The position numbers and the translations under genes were made by a program. A stretch of 64,000 nt of DNA from positions 1 to 64,000 of the forward strand of contig NZ_JABEQJ010000015.1 of assembly GCF_014174255.1 (NCBI RefSeq). Direction: 5' to 3'. This document shows positions 1 through 8,438 of this stretch, piece by piece. Each line of letters starts with the position of its first letter. Position 1 is the stretch's first letter. The notes under the pieces were generated by a model. That model did not search any database. It was not told the DNA's origin and saw only the letters and a list, made by a program, of their open reading frames with translations. This DNA comes from Gluconacetobacter sacchari (lineage in GTDB: Bacteria > Pseudomonadota > Alphaproteobacteria > Acetobacterales > Acetobacteraceae).

Positions 1-1598
1 CGGCCGGCCGGGTGGAGCGGGCGCGGCTGGCGGACGAGCGGCGCGCGGCGGCGGCGGCGCTGGACCGGCTGGACCAGGCGGCGCGGGCGGTGACGCGGGC
101 GTCGGCGGAGCTGGAGGCCTGCACGATCGATGACGCGCGGATGGGGGCGGTCCGGCAGGCGGAGCGGGCGCTGGATGCGGCGCGGGCCGCCAGCCAGGCC
201 CAGGCGACGACGCTGGATATCGCCTTGGCCGACGGCGCGCACGGGCGGCTGGTGCTGGACGGGCAAACGCTGAACAGCGGCCGGGTCGTGGTGACGGACA
301 ATGCCGTGTTGCGGATCGAGGGGGTCGGTACCATCCGCATCGCGCCGGCGAGCCAGGGGCGCGACAGGGTGCGCGCGGACCTGGCGGGGGCGGAAGACGC
401 GCTGCGTCGCGCGCTGGCGGCCGCCGGCTGCGCGGATGTCGCGGCGACCGAGGCGGCGCTGGCCGGGCGGCGGCAGGCCGACCTGGCCTTTCAGGCGGCG
501 CGGACGGTGCTGGGCGGCCTGCTGGCCGCCGCCGGCCAGTCGCCGGCGACGGCGATCGAGGCGGCCGGGCGGCGGGTGGCGGAGCTGGATGCGCGCCTTG
601 CGCGGGCCGGCGAGGCCGGCATGGCGGAGGCGGACGGCGACCCGGACGCGGCGCTGGATGCGGCGCGCCAGGCGATGGCGGCGGCCGAGGACCGGTACGG
701 GGCCGCGCATCGGGCGATGCTCGCCCCCGACGAGACGATGCGCCGGGCGGCGGAGGACCTCGCCCGGCTGCGCGCCGAATGGCACGCGGCGCGCGATGGC
801 GCGGCCCAGTTGGCGCGTGATCTCGCGGCCGCGCGGGCGGCGGAGCCGGACGACGCGCTGGCGGCCCGGCTGGCGGCGGCCCACGCGGCCGCCGAGGCGG
901 CGGAACAGGCGCTGCGCCGCATCGAGGAGACGCGGCCCGATGGGACCGAGGCGCTGGCCGATGCCGCGATCCGGCGGCTGGAACGCACGATCCAGGACGG
1001 CCATGCCCGGCTGGCGGCGTTGCGCCAGGAGATGGCGGCGCGCGAGGCCCGCATTCGCGCGGCGGAGGGGGACGGGCTGGACGAGCGGATCGCGGCGCAG
1101 GAGCGGCTGCGCGCCGCCCATGCCGCCGAGGAGGCCGCCTGCCGCCGCGAGGTCGCGATCCTGCAATGTCTGCGCGACGCCGTGGCGGCGGCGGAGCGGG
1201 CGGCGACCGGGCGTTATCTGGCGCCGCTGGCCCGGGCGATCCAGCCGGCGCTGGGCGCGCTGTTTCCACGCGCCGTGGCGACGGTGGAGCCCGATTTCAG
1301 CATTTCGGCCCTGTCGCGGCGGCTCGACGAGCCGTTCGTCAACCTGTCGGACGGCACGCGCGAGCAGATCGCGGTGCTGGCGCGGCTGGGGCTGGCCGAC
1401 CTGATGCGGGCACGGGGGCGGCCGGCGATGCTGGTGCTGGACGATGCCCTGACCTATGCCGATTCGGGGCGGCTGGACCGGATGTTCGACATCCTGACCG
1501 AGGCCGCCGGCCGGTTGCAGATCCTGATCCTGACCTGCCGGACGGAACTGTTCACCGGGCTGGGCGCGCGGCGGCTGGCGGTCGAGCCGGCCGGCTGA
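1..1598 (+). CDS. AAA/SMC-like ATPase, YhaN family, C-terminal part (5' end outside window)
   Basis: The frame is open to the left edge, so the start lies upstream; the first internal GTG is at 12. The roughly 530 visible residues are mostly Ala/Arg/Glu-rich coiled coil, as in RecF/RecN/SMC-like proteins. Near the C-terminus an ABC-signature-like stretch ([16 protein letters not shown]) is followed by a Walker B strand ([12 protein letters not shown]) and a late strand (LQILILTCR). This matches the C-terminal half of the ATP-binding head of YhaN-type ATPases, which usually act with a YhaO/SbcD-like nuclease in DNA metabolism. The Walker A half is outside the window. The next gene, moaB, is unrelated. 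The family call is good; the specific role is inferred. Confidence 0.8.
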   Translation, partial: AGRVERARLADERRAAAAALDRLDQAARAVTRASAELEACTIDDARMGAVRQAERALDAARAASQAQATTLDIALADGAHGRLVLDGQTLNSGRVVVTDNAVLRIEGVGTIRIAPASQGRDRVRADLAGAEDALRRALAAAGCADVAATEAALAGRRQADLAFQAARTVLGGLLAAAGQSPATAIEAAGRRVAELDARLARAGEAGMAEADGDPDAALDAARQAMAAAEDRYGAAHRAMLAPDETMRRAAEDLARLRAEWHAARDGAAQLARDLAAARAAEPDDALAARLAAAHAAAEAAEQALRRIEETRPDGTEALADAAIRRLERTIQDGHARLAALRQEMAAREARIRAAEGDGLDERIAAQERLRAAHAAEEAACRREVAILQCLRDAVAAAERAATGRYLAPLARAIQPALGALFPRAVATVEPDFSISALSRRLDEPFVNLSDGTREQIAVLARLGLADLMRARGRPAMLVLDDALTYADSGRLDRMFDILTEAAGRLQILILTCRTELFTGLGARRLAVEPAG

Positions 1599-1669
1599 CC
1601 CGCGCCGCCCGGCATCGGGCGCGCGGAAAAGGCGTTGACGCGCATTCGGGCGACGGAGAACATGCGGCC

Positions 1670-2218
1670 ATGTCAAAGCTGGACCTCACGCGCCCCTTCC
1701 TGCCTGTCCGCATCGCGGTGATGACCGTCTCGGACTCGCGCACGCTGGAGACCGATACCTCCGGCGCGCTGCTGGCCGAGCGGATCGCCGCCGCCGGCCA
1801 TCAACTGGCGGCGCGCAGCATCGAGCCGGACGATGTCGATCACATCACCGGCTGCCTGAACGAATGGATCGCCGACCCGGAGATCGACGTGATCATCACG
1901 ACCGGGGGAACCGGGGTCACCGGCCGCGACGTGACGCCCGAGGCCTATGAGCAGGTGCTGGACAAGCGCATCGAAGGCTTCGGCGAGCTGTTCCGCATGC
2001 TGTCCTACCAGAAGATCGGCACCTCCACGATCCAGTCGCGCGCCCTGGCCGGAGTGGCGGGGGGGACGTATCTGTTCGCCCTGCCCGGCTCGACCGGCGC
2101 GGTGCGCGACGGGTGGGACGACATCCTGGTCTGGCAGCTCGACAGCCGGCATCGGCCCTGCAATTTCGTGGAACTGATGCCGCGCCTGCGCGAGCATCTG
2201 CCGCCGTCGCATCATTGA
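1670..2218 (+). CDS. moaB: molybdenum cofactor biosynthesis protein MoaB
   Basis: This 182-residue protein belongs to the MoaB/MogA fold that binds molybdopterin and acts in adenylylation of the cofactor. Visible marks are the N-terminal strand [13 protein letters not shown], the substrate-binding motif [18 protein letters not shown] around residues 70-90, and [13 protein letters not shown] near residue 145. The start is the ATG at 1670 because a GGAGAA ribosome site lies at 1655-1660 and the length is normal for the family. It follows the ATPase gene by about 70 bases and precedes a DJ-1-like gene; no other cofactor genes are next to it, so it appears to be an isolated moa gene. Confidence 0.95.
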   Translation: MSKLDLTRPFLPVRIAVMTVSDSRTLETDTSGALLAERIAAAGHQLAARSIEPDDVDHITGCLNEWIADPEIDVIITTGGTGVTGRDVTPEAYEQVLDKRIEGFGELFRMLSYQKIGTSTIQSRALAGVAGGTYLFALPGSTGAVRDGWDDILVWQLDSRHRPCNFVELMPRLREHLPPSHH

Positions 2219-2252
2219 ACGACGGGCACGCCGAGAGACGGGGGGAACGACC

Positions 2253-2828
2253 ATGAGTGCCGGGAAATTGCTGCTGCTGGCGGGCGATTATGTCGAGGAT
2301 TACGAGATCATGGTCCCGTACCAGGCATTGTCGATGCTGGGCTTTACCGTCGATGCCGTCTGCCCGGGCAAGAAGGCGGGCGAGTATGTGCTGACCGCGA
2401 TCCATGATTTCGAGGGCGCGCAGACCTATAGCGAGAAGCCGGGCCATCGATTCACGCTGACGGCGGATTTCGCGGATGTGAATGCCGCCGATTATGCCGG
2501 GCTGGTGATTCCGGGGGGCCGGGCGCCGGAATATCTGCGGCTGGACCCGCGGGTGATCGACCTGGTCCGCGCCTTTGTCGGCCGGCCGGTCGCCGCGATC
2601 TGCCATGCCGGCCAGTTGCTGGCCGCCGCCCGGGTGATCGAGGGGCGCACCGTGTCGGCCTATCCGGCGTGCCGTCCGGAGATCGAACTGGCCGGCGGGA
2701 TCTATGCCGATATCGCGATCGATGACGCGGTGACCGATGGATGGCTGGTCAGCGCCCCGGCCTGGCCGGCCCATCCGCGCTGGCTGGCGCGCTTTATCGC
2801 GCTGCTGGGCGTGACCGTGACGATCTGA
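2253..2828 (+). CDS. DJ-1/PfpI family protein
   Basis: A 191-residue single-domain protein of the DJ-1/PfpI (class I glutamine amidotransferase-like) superfamily. The nucleophile elbow AICHAGQ places the reactive cysteine at about residue 117, and the upstream [14 protein letters not shown] segment is the usual Gly-rich turn that precedes it. Members act as proteases, glyoxalases or deglycases on stress-damaged molecules; the exact activity cannot be read from the sequence. A GGGGGAA ribosome site sits just before the ATG. It starts 34 bases after moaB, so cotranscription is possible, although a functional link is not obvious. Confidence 0.9.
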   Translation: MSAGKLLLLAGDYVEDYEIMVPYQALSMLGFTVDAVCPGKKAGEYVLTAIHDFEGAQTYSEKPGHRFTLTADFADVNAADYAGLVIPGGRAPEYLRLDPRVIDLVRAFVGRPVAAICHAGQLLAAARVIEGRTVSAYPACRPEIELAGGIYADIAIDDAVTDGWLVSAPAWPAHPRWLARFIALLGVTVTI

Positions 2829-2943
2829 TCGGCCGGGGCGGGGCTTGTCGCCTGGCCGGCATTGGCATGGGCCGATAGCTGTGCATCATGGGCGGGCAGG
2901 GGCGGCGTTCGGGCCGCCCGATCAGGCATGGGAGAATTCCGTC

Positions 2944-3558
2944 TTGCGCACCCGTCATCTTCTGGCCCGCTCGGCGCTGGCCGTCGCGATCGCCACCGGT
3001 TTTGCCGCCGCCTCGGTCCCCGGGCAGGAGGCGTTCGCCGCCGGGCCGCCGCCGGCGAACCAGCCGCTGAAGCTGAAATCCCTGGTCATTTCCGGCAACA
3101 AGCAGGTCTCGACCGACGAGATCCTGGCTGCCCTGCCGTTTCACCAGGGCGACACCGTGACCCGCAACCAGATCGATGCCGGCGTGCAGGACGTCATGGG
3201 CGTCTATCAGAAGAAGAATGTCGGCCTGAAATTCGGCGAGAAGCTGAAATTCGCCGGTTCAGCCGTCAATGTCGAATGGATGATCGAGGAGCAGGCGCCG
3301 CAGGCGGCCCGGCAGGTCGCGCTGGTGGTCGACAGGATCGTCTTCCAGGGCAACAAGAAGCTGTCCGACGCCGACCTGACCGCCGCGACCAGGCTGCGGC
3401 CCGGATCGACGATCGACCAGGCGGCGATGGCGGCCGACCAGCAGGCGGTGCAGCAGGCGTACAAGAAGCACAATGTCAGCGCGGCGATCGGCGTCGTGCC
3501 GTCGCAGCCGGCCGGCGACAACCATGTCGTCCTGACCTACCAGATCACCGAGAAATAA
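2944..3558 (+). CDS. exported protein with two POTRA domains and no beta-barrel
   Basis: A 204-residue protein starting at a TTG (2944) preceded by GGGAG at 2930-2934; no ATG in this frame gives a sensible signal peptide. The N-terminus (LRTRHLLARSALAVAIATG, ending near AFAA) is a Sec-type signal. Two POTRA-like repeats follow: residues about 40-115 (LVISGNKQVSTDEIL ... VEWMIEEQ) and 120-204 (RIVFQGNKKLSDADL ... VVLTYQITEK). POTRA domains normally sit in front of the BamA/TamA/TpsB outer-membrane barrel, but here the protein ends directly after the second repeat. A role as a periplasmic chaperone or Bam/Tam accessory is an inference from the fold alone. Confidence 0.75.
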   Translation: MRTRHLLARSALAVAIATGFAAASVPGQEAFAAGPPPANQPLKLKSLVISGNKQVSTDEILAALPFHQGDTVTRNQIDAGVQDVMGVYQKKNVGLKFGEKLKFAGSAVNVEWMIEEQAPQAARQVALVVDRIVFQGNKKLSDADLTAATRLRPGSTIDQAAMAADQQAVQQAYKKHNVSAAIGVVPSQPAGDNHVVLTYQITEK

Positions 3559-3565
3559 CGGGACG

Positions 3566-3588
3566 GGCGCGGGGCCGGGCCCCGCGCC
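3566..3588 (+). terminator. GC-rich hairpin after the POTRA gene
   Basis: A perfect 9-bp stem (GGCGCGGGG pairing with CCCCGCGCC) with a 5-base loop begins 8 bases after the stop codon. There is no U-tract, so it may be a weak or factor-assisted terminator. Confidence 0.45.
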
Positions 3589-3712
3589 GTTGCCGGCGGG
3601 CGGATCGTTCACCGTATGAAACCTTTATGACAAGGGCGGTTCGCGGCTTCGTTCGGCGTGCAGGAATGCGAAACTGCGGGGATCGTTCATACGGACCCGG
3701 AGTATCCATTTC

Positions 3713-4648
3713 ATGATTGAAATAAAACGGCGTGCCTTTCTTTCCCTGACGGGTGGCCTTGCGCTGGCCGGCACCGCGCGGGCCGGGGTGCCGAACCGGC
3801 CGCCGATGCGCGCGCATGAGCCGTTCACCTTCCTGTTCATCACCGACACGCATCTTCAGCCGGAACTGAACGCCCGGGCCGGCTGTCACGCGGCCTTCGT
3901 CAAGGCGCGCGGGATCCCGGCGGATTTCGCCATCCAGGGCGGCGACCATGTGTTCGACGCGCTGGGCGTCGGTGCCCCGCGCGCCACGATGCTGCTGGAC
4001 CTCTACAAGCGCACGGCCGACGATCTGACGCTGCCGGTGCATCATACGATCGGCAATCACGATTGTTTCGGCGTCTATACGAAGAGCGGCGTGGAACCGA
4101 GCGACCCGATGTATGGCAAGAAGTATTTCGAGGATAATTTCGGGCGTCTCTATTACGCGTTCGACCATAAGGGCGTGCATGTGGTCGTGCTCGATTCCAT
4201 CGGGATCACGGCGGATCGCATGTATGAGGGGCGCATCGATGCCCCGCAGATCGCGTGGCTGGCCAATGACCTGGCCGCGCAGCCCGCGGGCACGCCGATT
4301 ATCGTGGTGACGCATATTCCGCTCGTCACCGCCGTCGAGGATTACGCGGCCCCGCCCGCGACGCCGCCCAAACATCATGCGCTGAGCGTCATCAACGCGT
4401 ACGAAGTGATTTCCCTGTTCGACCGCTACAACGTTATCGGCGTATTCCAGGGACATACGCATATCCTGGAACATATCGTATGGCATGGCGTGCCGTACAT
4501 CACCGGCGGCGCGGTTTCCGGCAATTGGTGGCACGGCACGCGCTACGGCACGCCGGAGGGATTCATGGTCGTGGACGTCGCCGACGGGGCGGTGACGGCG
4601 CGGTACGAAACATATGGATTCCGCACGATCGACCCGCAGAATACGTGA
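3713..4648 (+). CDS. secreted calcineurin-like metallophosphoesterase
   Basis: A 311-residue protein with a short Tat-like leader (KRRAFLSLTGG, cleavage near ARAG) and the full set of metallophosphoesterase metal-ligand blocks in order: ITDTH (about residue 44), QGGDH (about 78), IGNHD (about 105), VVTHIP (about 200) and QGHTH (about 246). It should be a periplasmic or exported dinuclear-metal phosphoesterase; the substrate (nucleotide, phospholipid or protein phosphate) is not decided by the sequence. The RR motif suggests Tat export, consistent with a metalloenzyme folded before transport. It stands alone, with the preceding hairpin at 3566-3588 separating it from the POTRA gene. Confidence 0.9.
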   Translation: MIEIKRRAFLSLTGGLALAGTARAGVPNRPPMRAHEPFTFLFITDTHLQPELNARAGCHAAFVKARGIPADFAIQGGDHVFDALGVGAPRATMLLDLYKRTADDLTLPVHHTIGNHDCFGVYTKSGVEPSDPMYGKKYFEDNFGRLYYAFDHKGVHVVVLDSIGITADRMYEGRIDAPQIAWLANDLAAQPAGTPIIVVTHIPLVTAVEDYAAPPATPPKHHALSVINAYEVISLFDRYNVIGVFQGHTHILEHIVWHGVPYITGGAVSGNWWHGTRYGTPEGFMVVDVADGAVTARYETYGFRTIDPQNT

Positions 4649-4689
4649 GGAGGCGGGCGGAAGGGCGCTTGCGATCGGGCGGTTTTCGC

Positions 4690-5157
4690 TCAGGCTTCGG
4701 GGAAGCGGAGGGTCAGGGCGCCGTTCTGCGGCAGGGCGGCCCATTGATGGGTCAGATCATCGAGGCGATCGCGGATCGCCGCGACGTCGTGGGATGAAAT
4801 GGCCGCGATCCCGTGCCCGCGGGCCGCGCAGGCGTGTTCGTACGCGGCGATGAGGTCCGTGGCCGGGACGCGGCCGCCCCACATTTCGGCCTGGAAGGTT
4901 TCGACCAGCCGTTCGACCGCGTCCTCGCTTTCCTTGCCGCCGGTGGCGAATCCCGCCGCCTGTCCCTCTTGCACCAGCGAGAGGAAGCCGCGATGCGCGA
5001 GCACGCTTTCCACCGCATAATGCACCATGTCATGGGGGATGATGCCCTGTTTGGGGCAGGCGATCGTCTCCGACGCGCCGTCGCCGCGCACGATGGTCAG
5101 ATCATCGTATCTGCCGCCGCGCTTGACGAATGTCAGGTGCATCACGCGATCCGCCAT
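4690..5157 (-). CDS. conserved hypothetical protein
   Basis: A 155-residue soluble protein with no signal peptide or membrane segment. It opens with beta-strand-like MHLTFVKRGGRYDDLTIVRGDG, followed by a helical body including HDMVHYAVESVLAHRGFL and ending at LRFPEA. I do not recognise a catalytic motif. The codon use matches its neighbours and the alternative frames give no better protein. It lies convergent to the metallophosphoesterase and 46 bases before the M3 peptidase end on the same strand, so the peptidase promoter may also serve it. Confidence 0.75.
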   Translation of the reverse strand: MADRVMHLTFVKRGGRYDDLTIVRGDGASETIACPKQGIIPHDMVHYAVESVLAHRGFLSLVQEGQAAGFATGGKESEDAVERLVETFQAEMWGGRVPATDLIAAYEHACAARGHGIAAISSHDVAAIRDRLDDLTHQWAALPQNGALTLRFPEA

Positions 5158-5203
5158 CTGGCCTGCACGCCGGATTGTCCCCGGCGTGCGTTTCGGCCCG
5201 GTG

Positions 5204-7327
5204 TCAGTTCGGGTCGGTGCCCAGGACCCGGTGGCGCAGCATCGGGCCGATATCGGGGTCCTTGCCGTAGAACGAGCGGAACATCGGGCCGTAATCCTGC
5301 GTGTGGCCGCGCGACAGGACCAGATCGCGGAAGCGCTGGCCGTTTTCGCGCGTCAGGCCGCCATGCTCGCGGAACCAGGCGAAGGAATCGTCGGCCAGCA
5401 TCTGCGTCCACAGATAGGCATAATAGCCGGCGGAATAGCCGTTCGACCAGATATGCAGGAAGTAGCTGGTGCGGTAGCGGGTGGGGACCAGGGCGGTATC
5501 GAGGCCGGTCTTGTCCAGGGCGGCCTTTTCGAACGCGTCCACATCCTGCCGGGGGGCGCTGGCGGGGAGGCTGTGCCAGGCCATGTCGAGCTGCGCCGCC
5601 GCGATCAGCTCGCCCATGTTATAGCCGCGATTGAAGGTCGCGGCCTTCTTGATCTTGTCCACCAGCGCCTGCGGCATGGCGGCGCCCGTCTGGTAATGGC
5701 GCGCGTAATGGGCGAACACGGTGGGGTCGAGCGCCCAGTGCTCGTTGAACTGCGAGGGGAATTCGACGAAGTCGCGCGCGACCTGCGTGCCCGACACGAT
5801 CGGGTAGGTCTGGTCGGCGAACAGCCCATGCAGCGCATGGCCGAATTCGTGGAACATCGTGACCACGTCTTCGAACGTGATCAGCTCGGGCTGGCCGGCC
5901 GCCGGCTTGGAGAAGTTCGCGACGTTATAGATGACCGGCTTCGTCCCCAGCAGTTTGGACTGGCCGACGAAGTTCGACATCCAGGCGCCGCCGTTCTTGT
6001 TGTCGCGTTTGAAATAATCGAAATACATCAAGCCGAGTGTCGAGCCGTCCTTGTCCAGGACTTCGAACACCATCATGTCGGGATTGTAGACCGGAATGTC
6101 GTGGCGCGGCTTGAAGGTGATGCCGTAGAGCTGGGTCGCGGCGAAGAACACGCCGTCGCGCAGGACGGTATTGAGTTCGAAATACGGCTTTACCTGGTTT
6201 TCGTCGAGCGCATAGTCCTGTTTACGCACCTGCTCGGCATAATGCATCCAGTCCCACGGCTGCAACGTGAAGGACTGGCCGTCCTTGCGGATCGTGTCCT
6301 GGATGCGGGCGGCCTCGCGGTCCTGCTGCGCGCGGGTCGCCGGGGCCAGTTCCGCGATGAAATGCCGCACGGCGGCCGGGGTGTCGGCCATCTGGTCGTA
6401 CAGCACGTAGGATGCGAAATCGGGATAGCCGAACAGGGCCGCCTTCTGCGCCCGCGCCTGCGCCAGGGTCGCGATCGTCGCGCGGGTGTCGTTGGCGTCG
6501 CCCTTTTCGGCGCGCGTCCAGCTTTGCTGGAACAGGGCCTGGCGCGTGGCGCGGTCGGTCATGTCCTGCAAGTCGGGCTGCTGCGTGGTGTTTTGCAGCG
6601 GGATCACCCATTTGCCGGCCAGCTTGCGGTCGGCGGCGTTCTTCGCGAGCGCGGTGATCGCGTTGTCATCGAGGCCGGCCAGCGCCTCCTTGCGGTCGAC
6701 CACCAGTGCGCCGTCGCGGGTGGCGGCCAGCAGCTTCTGCTGGAAGGCCGTCTCCAGCGTGGAGATCTGCGTGTTCAGGGCGCGCAGCTTCGTCTGGTCG
6801 GCGGGCGAGAGCCTGGCGCCGGCATGGACGAATTGCTGGTAATAGAGTGTGAGCACCTGCATCTGTTCGGCGGTCAGGTTCAGATGCGCGCGCTCGTTGT
6901 ACAGGGTTTCGACACGCCTGAAGAGCTTCGGATCGAGATAGATCGAATCCTGATGTTGCGAGAGCAGCGGAGCGATTTCGCTCTGCGTTTTGTCCAGCGT
7001 GTCGTCGGTGTTGGCCTGGTAGACGCCGTAGAAGGTGAGGCTCACGCGATCGAGCATGCGGCCCGAGCGTTCCATCGCCACGATCGTGTTGTCGAAGGTC
7101 GGCGCGGCGCGGTTGTCGGCGATCCGGCGGATTTCGCCCTTCTGGATCGCCATGGCCTGGAGGAAGGCCGGCTTGTAATCGCCGTCATGGATGATGTCGA
7201 AGCGCGGGGCCTGGAGCGGAAGGGTGCTGGGGGCGGCGAACGGGTTGGGAGCCGCCATTGCGCCGGCGGCCATGCCGACGAAAGCGGTCGAGGCGATCAA
7301 TGTGCGGAGGTGGAACAGGCGTGTCAT
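5204..7327 (-). CDS. M3 family metallopeptidase, exported peptidyl-dipeptidase (Dcp-like)
   Basis: A 707-residue zinc peptidase of family M3 (thimet oligopeptidase/Dcp). The start at 7327 gives a clear signal peptide (MTRLFHLRTLIASTAFVGMA, cleavage near AMAA); a longer in-frame start at 7477 would bury it. The zinc motif HEFGHALHG lies at residues 493-501, and the C-terminal HIWSNGYSAGYYAYLWTQ block is typical of peptidyl-dipeptidase Dcp. Periplasmic M3 enzymes release dipeptides from peptide C-termini and help recycle peptides. The length matches Dcp. The roughly 210 bases upstream hold no other convincing gene. Confidence 0.93.
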   Translation of the reverse strand: MTRLFHLRTLIASTAFVGMAAGAMAAPNPFAAPSTLPLQAPRFDIIHDGDYKPAFLQAMAIQKGEIRRIADNRAAPTFDNTIVAMERSGRMLDRVSLTFYGVYQANTDDTLDKTQSEIAPLLSQHQDSIYLDPKLFRRVETLYNERAHLNLTAEQMQVLTLYYQQFVHAGARLSPADQTKLRALNTQISTLETAFQQKLLAATRDGALVVDRKEALAGLDDNAITALAKNAADRKLAGKWVIPLQNTTQQPDLQDMTDRATRQALFQQSWTRAEKGDANDTRATIATLAQARAQKAALFGYPDFASYVLYDQMADTPAAVRHFIAELAPATRAQQDREAARIQDTIRKDGQSFTLQPWDWMHYAEQVRKQDYALDENQVKPYFELNTVLRDGVFFAATQLYGITFKPRHDIPVYNPDMMVFEVLDKDGSTLGLMYFDYFKRDNKNGGAWMSNFVGQSKLLGTKPVIYNVANFSKPAAGQPELITFEDVVTMFHEFGHALHGLFADQTYPIVSGTQVARDFVEFPSQFNEHWALDPTVFAHYARHYQTGAAMPQALVDKIKKAATFNRGYNMGELIAAAQLDMAWHSLPASAPRQDVDAFEKAALDKTGLDTALVPTRYRTSYFLHIWSNGYSAGYYAYLWTQMLADDSFAWFREHGGLTRENGQRFRDLVLSRGHTQDYGPMFRSFYGKDPDIGPMLRHRVLGTDPN

Positions 7328-7539
7328 GCGGTAAACCCTTGGAAGCCGAAGGGCGGCCCGTGGCGCCCCGGCGATGCCGGATGATCCGGCCGGTACTCCC
7401 TTATAGGGAGCGCCGATCGATGTGGAAACAGGCGGGGGCGGCCGCTTGTCCATGCTCCGTGCCATAGCCTGTCGCATAATATGGACCGGCGCGGGCAGGG
7501 CCTTCGGGGGACGAGGCGCCGGAGTGTGGCGGCGCGTTG

Positions 7540-7701
7540 TCAGGATGTGTCGTCGGCTTTTCCGGCGGGTTCGTTTTCCAGCCGGACCAGTTCCCGCCGG
7601 ATCGTTTCCGGAAGGGGTTCATCGATCACGTGGGAAAACCGCTCTTGAAGTTTGTTCTTGATCCAGTTCCCGAACAGGCGGTCACTTGGCTGGCTCTGCA
7701 T
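7540..7701 (-). CDS. small NepR-like anti-sigma factor (53 aa)
   Basis: This ORF is too short for routine gene calling. It encodes a hydrophilic helical protein: N-terminus MQSQPSDRLFGNWI, then KNKLQERFSHVIDEPLPETI, then RRELVRLENEPAG. The pattern of an amphipathic helix with V-I-x-E-P-[LV]-P-[ED], followed by a second helix with a hydrophobic heptad, is the core of NepR. NepR sequesters the EcfG sigma factor of the alphaproteobacterial general stress response until phosphorylated PhyR displaces it. No other start codon occurs between the upstream in-frame stop (7738) and 7701. No ecfG or phyR is adjacent. The family call rests on motif recognition only. Confidence 0.65.
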   Translation of the reverse strand: MQSQPSDRLFGNWIKNKLQERFSHVIDEPLPETIRRELVRLENEPAGKADDTS

Positions 7702-7789
7702 CGGGGAAACACCATGATTGCGTTCGATGGGCGCGCGTCAGGCGCCTCTTCCGCCTCGGGACGCCACGCGGACCTTTTCGGAACGCCGG

Positions 7790-8359
7790 TCATGCATGGG
7801 CGCGCCGTTCGGCATATTTCTGGACGTTGAGTTTTTGCTCGGTCGTCAGCCGGCGATAGAGTGCGACGAGGTCGTGCTCGTCGGCTGAAAGGGCTATCGT
7901 GATGCTCTGGTCCAACATGCCGCCGAGAAACAGTTCGCGGGGTACCTGGAAGACCGCCGCGAGCTTTGGCAGGAGTTTACAGGCATTGCCGGCGCGGCCC
8001 GTTTCCATGGCCGCGATCGCGGACCGGCTGACGCCGAGCGTATCGGCGAGTTCTGTCTGGTTCATGCCGTAGGCCTTGCGCAGGGCCGCGACCTTCTTGG
8101 CCAGTTCGATGCTGGGCGCTGCCACGCCCTGGGCATGGCCGCCGAGCGTGGCGCCGGTTTCGCGGATCCAGCGGCGGAACTGGGACTGGAAGACGACGTA
8201 CTCGTCCTGTTTCCCATTCGGGTCATCCTGGGAGGCGTCGCGTGGTACGAGCCGGTAGCAAAGCATGCGCGCGGGGAAATCGAGGATCAGCCGAGAGGGG
8301 GCGGCATTGTCTTCAGGCGTCCAGATCTGGCCGGGTTGGAGAAGAATGCGGGGTGCCAT
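7790..8359 (-). CDS. XRE-family transcriptional regulator with N-terminal extension
   Basis: A 189-residue DNA-binding protein. The lambda-repressor-like helix-turn-helix occupies about residues 85-140 (KKVAALRKAYGMNQTELADTL, then GVSRSAIAAMETGRAG). The first 80 residues (ILLQPGQIWTPEDNAAPSRL and following, with WIRETGATLGG at its end) form a separate beta-rich region of unknown function that could sense a ligand or dimerise. The C-terminal tail is helical. It lies on the same strand downstream of the Hint-domain protein and may control that locus; this is inference. The 16-bp hairpin at 8383-8418 lies between the two genes. Confidence 0.85.
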   Translation of the reverse strand: MAPRILLQPGQIWTPEDNAAPSRLILDFPARMLCYRLVPRDASQDDPNGKQDEYVVFQSQFRRWIRETGATLGGHAQGVAAPSIELAKKVAALRKAYGMNQTELADTLGVSRSAIAAMETGRAGNACKLLPKLAAVFQVPRELFLGGMLDQSITIALSADEHDLVALYRRLTTEQKLNVQKYAERRAHA

Positions 8360-8382
8360 GACGTTGCGTATTCCGAATTGGG

Positions 8383-8418
8383 GCCTCCCGCCGCATGGGC
8401 AACCATGCGGCGGGAGGC
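8383..8418 (-). terminator. 16-bp perfect hairpin after the Hint-domain gene
   Basis: GCCTCCCGCCGCATGG and its exact complement are separated by four bases (GCAA on the plus strand). It sits 20 bases past the stop of the minus-strand Hint-domain gene and before the XRE gene. The stem is very strong; there is no clear U-tract, so it may be a terminator or an mRNA 3'-end stabiliser. Confidence 0.6.
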
Positions 8419-8438
8419 AGCGTGTTACGGGCGCGGTG

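Noticed and set aside
5027-7384. 785-codon plus-strand ORF
   Set aside because: It is antisense to the M3 peptidase, which has a complete zinc motif and signal peptide.
7401-7622. 73-codon minus-strand ORF upstream of the M3 peptidase
   Set aside because: It overlaps the NepR-like gene in another frame, is Pro/Gly-rich and has no ribosome site.
7780-7810. EcfG-type promoter (GGAAC...CGTT) near the NepR-like gene
   Set aside because: The spacing is 21 bases rather than 16-17 and the direction is away from the gene.
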